Shown piece after piece: positions 53,395 through 53,712 of a stretch of 53,712 nt of DNA. Origin of the DNA: Cohnella caldifontis (GTDB lineage: Bacteria > Bacillota > Bacilli > Paenibacillales > Paenibacillaceae). The DNA lies in contig NZ_JAQZSJ010000028.1 of NCBI RefSeq assembly GCF_029360585.1, positions 1-53,712 of the forward strand. The letters are read 5' to 3'. A model generated the notes under the pieces. It saw nothing but the letters and a program-made list of their open reading frames with translations, had not been told where the DNA came from and made no database searches. How positions within the stretch are numbered: position 1 is the stretch's first letter; every line of letters begins with the position of its first letter. The translations under genes were made by a program, and so were the position numbers.

Positions 53395-53426
53395 AAAAAA
53401 ATCCCCTTTATGTTAAAAAAGGGATT
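53395..53426 (-). terminator. Terminator-like hairpin upstream of the SLH gene
   Basis: AATCCC and GGGATT (with further A/T pairs) are followed by seven T on the minus strand. It would end leftward transcription before the SLH gene. The SLH promoter must lie in 53325-53394, where a lone TACAAT is the only hint. Confidence 0.6.
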
Positions 53427-53442
53427 CGGGAAGGAGGTTTCC

Positions 53443-53574
53443 ATGACGGAGGATGAATCACGGAATCGAGTCGATGCCGAAGGGCACTCCGACTCCGCAC
53501 CATCCAAGTTGTCGTACGGTTCCTCCGGAACTTCTGTAACTTTATCACAACTCCCCCTGCAACCCCGCTTCTGA
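53443..53574 (+). CDS. Possible 43-residue protein
   Basis: An ATG sits five bases after AAGGAGG, an excellent ribosome site. The frame runs 43 codons (MTEDESRNRVDAEGHSDSAP...) and ends at a TGA inside the first copy of the 51-bp tandem repeat. The composition is hydrophilic, rich in Ser and acidic residues, with no recognisable domain. It may be the truncated start of a longer gene cut by the repeat. Confidence 0.35.
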   Translation: MTEDESRNRVDAEGHSDSAPSKLSYGSSGTSVTLSQLPLQPRF

Positions 53575-53712
53575 GGCAGAGTTATGTAACTTTCTTACAC
53601 AACTCCTCCTTCAACCCGCCTCTGAGGCAGAGTTATGTAACTTTCTTACACAACTCCTCCTTCAACCCGCCTCTGAGGCAGAGTTATGCAACTTTCTTAC
53701 ACAACTCCCCCT
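53531..53712. repeat. 51-bp tandem repeat running off the window edge
   Basis: CTGAGGCAGA recurs at 53571, 53622 and 53673, a period of exactly 51 bp. A diverged copy lies before 53571 and the array continues past the end. Each unit contains two inverted repeats: CTCTG-AGG-CAGAG, and GAGTTATGTAA with TTACACAACTC around five bases. Copies two and three are identical or nearly so. Confidence 0.9.

Noticed and set aside
53531..53712. Possible CRISPR array
   Set aside because: The 51-bp period has no unique spacers; whole units are near-identical. It is a tandem repeat. The 50-bp units at 26.9-27.1 kb were rejected for the same use because the two pairs are inverted.
1..53712. tRNA, rRNA, insertion sequences and phage genes
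   Set aside because: I saw no cloverleaf or rRNA sequence and no transposase, integrase or reverse transcriptase frame in either strand.

Overview
The window looks like chromosome of a Gram-positive, high-GC Paenibacillaceae-type bacterium (Paenibacillus or Cohnella relatives). Supporting signs are strong AGGAGG-type ribosome sites with frequent TTG/GTG starts, five carbohydrate ABC importers with lipoprotein binding proteins but no ATPase gene, four YesM/YesN-type kinase-regulator pairs, catabolite-control (cre)-like sites, and a surface protein with three SLH domains. It is almost purely a polysaccharide-utilisation region. Nearly every gene is on the minus strand; the only plus-strand genes with good support are two tandem AraC regulators.

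Layout in the direction of transcription (right to left). 53.3-50.3 kb: a secreted SLH protein, preceded by a 51-bp tandem repeat. 49.9-46.2 kb: importer 5 (two permeases, one lipoprotein). 46.0-43.0 kb: a type-B carboxylesterase and a frameshifted all-helical hydrolase-like protein. 42.9-41.3 kb: two duplicated AraC regulators (plus strand). 41.0-33.9 kb: importer 4 with its kinase and regulator. 33.8-27.6 kb: a hemicellulose operon (GH43, CE1-type esterase, GH43, Gfo/Idh/MocA oxidoreductase, GH43). 27.5-25.9 kb: a decayed stretch holding the 5' part of a group IIC intron sitting just behind the operon terminator, a symmetric 50-bp repeat and an MFS pseudogene. 25.9-16.8 kb: importer 3, a kinase and short regulator, a GH95 alpha-L-fucosidase and a fucose mutarotase. 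16.6-9.85 kb: kinase and regulator 2 with importer 2. 9.7-0.2 kb: a zinc dehydrogenase, an unassigned 644-residue protein, importer 1 permeases, kinase and regulator 1, and binding protein 1.

How it works together (inference): lipoproteins capture plant-derived oligosaccharides, the permeases import them using an ATPase encoded elsewhere, and cytoplasmic enzymes without signal peptides (GH43s, GH95, esterases) finish the breakdown. The kinase-regulator pairs sense the ligands.

The most interesting finding is a 67-bp promoter element present in three gap-free copies, in front of the GH43 operon, the carboxylesterase operon and importer 5. Each copy has a 21-bp-spaced direct repeat abutting a -35/-10 pair with a 17-bp spacer. 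Two of the three have a well-placed cre-like site downstream. It ties three separate transcription units, including the importer without its own kinase pair, into one regulon.
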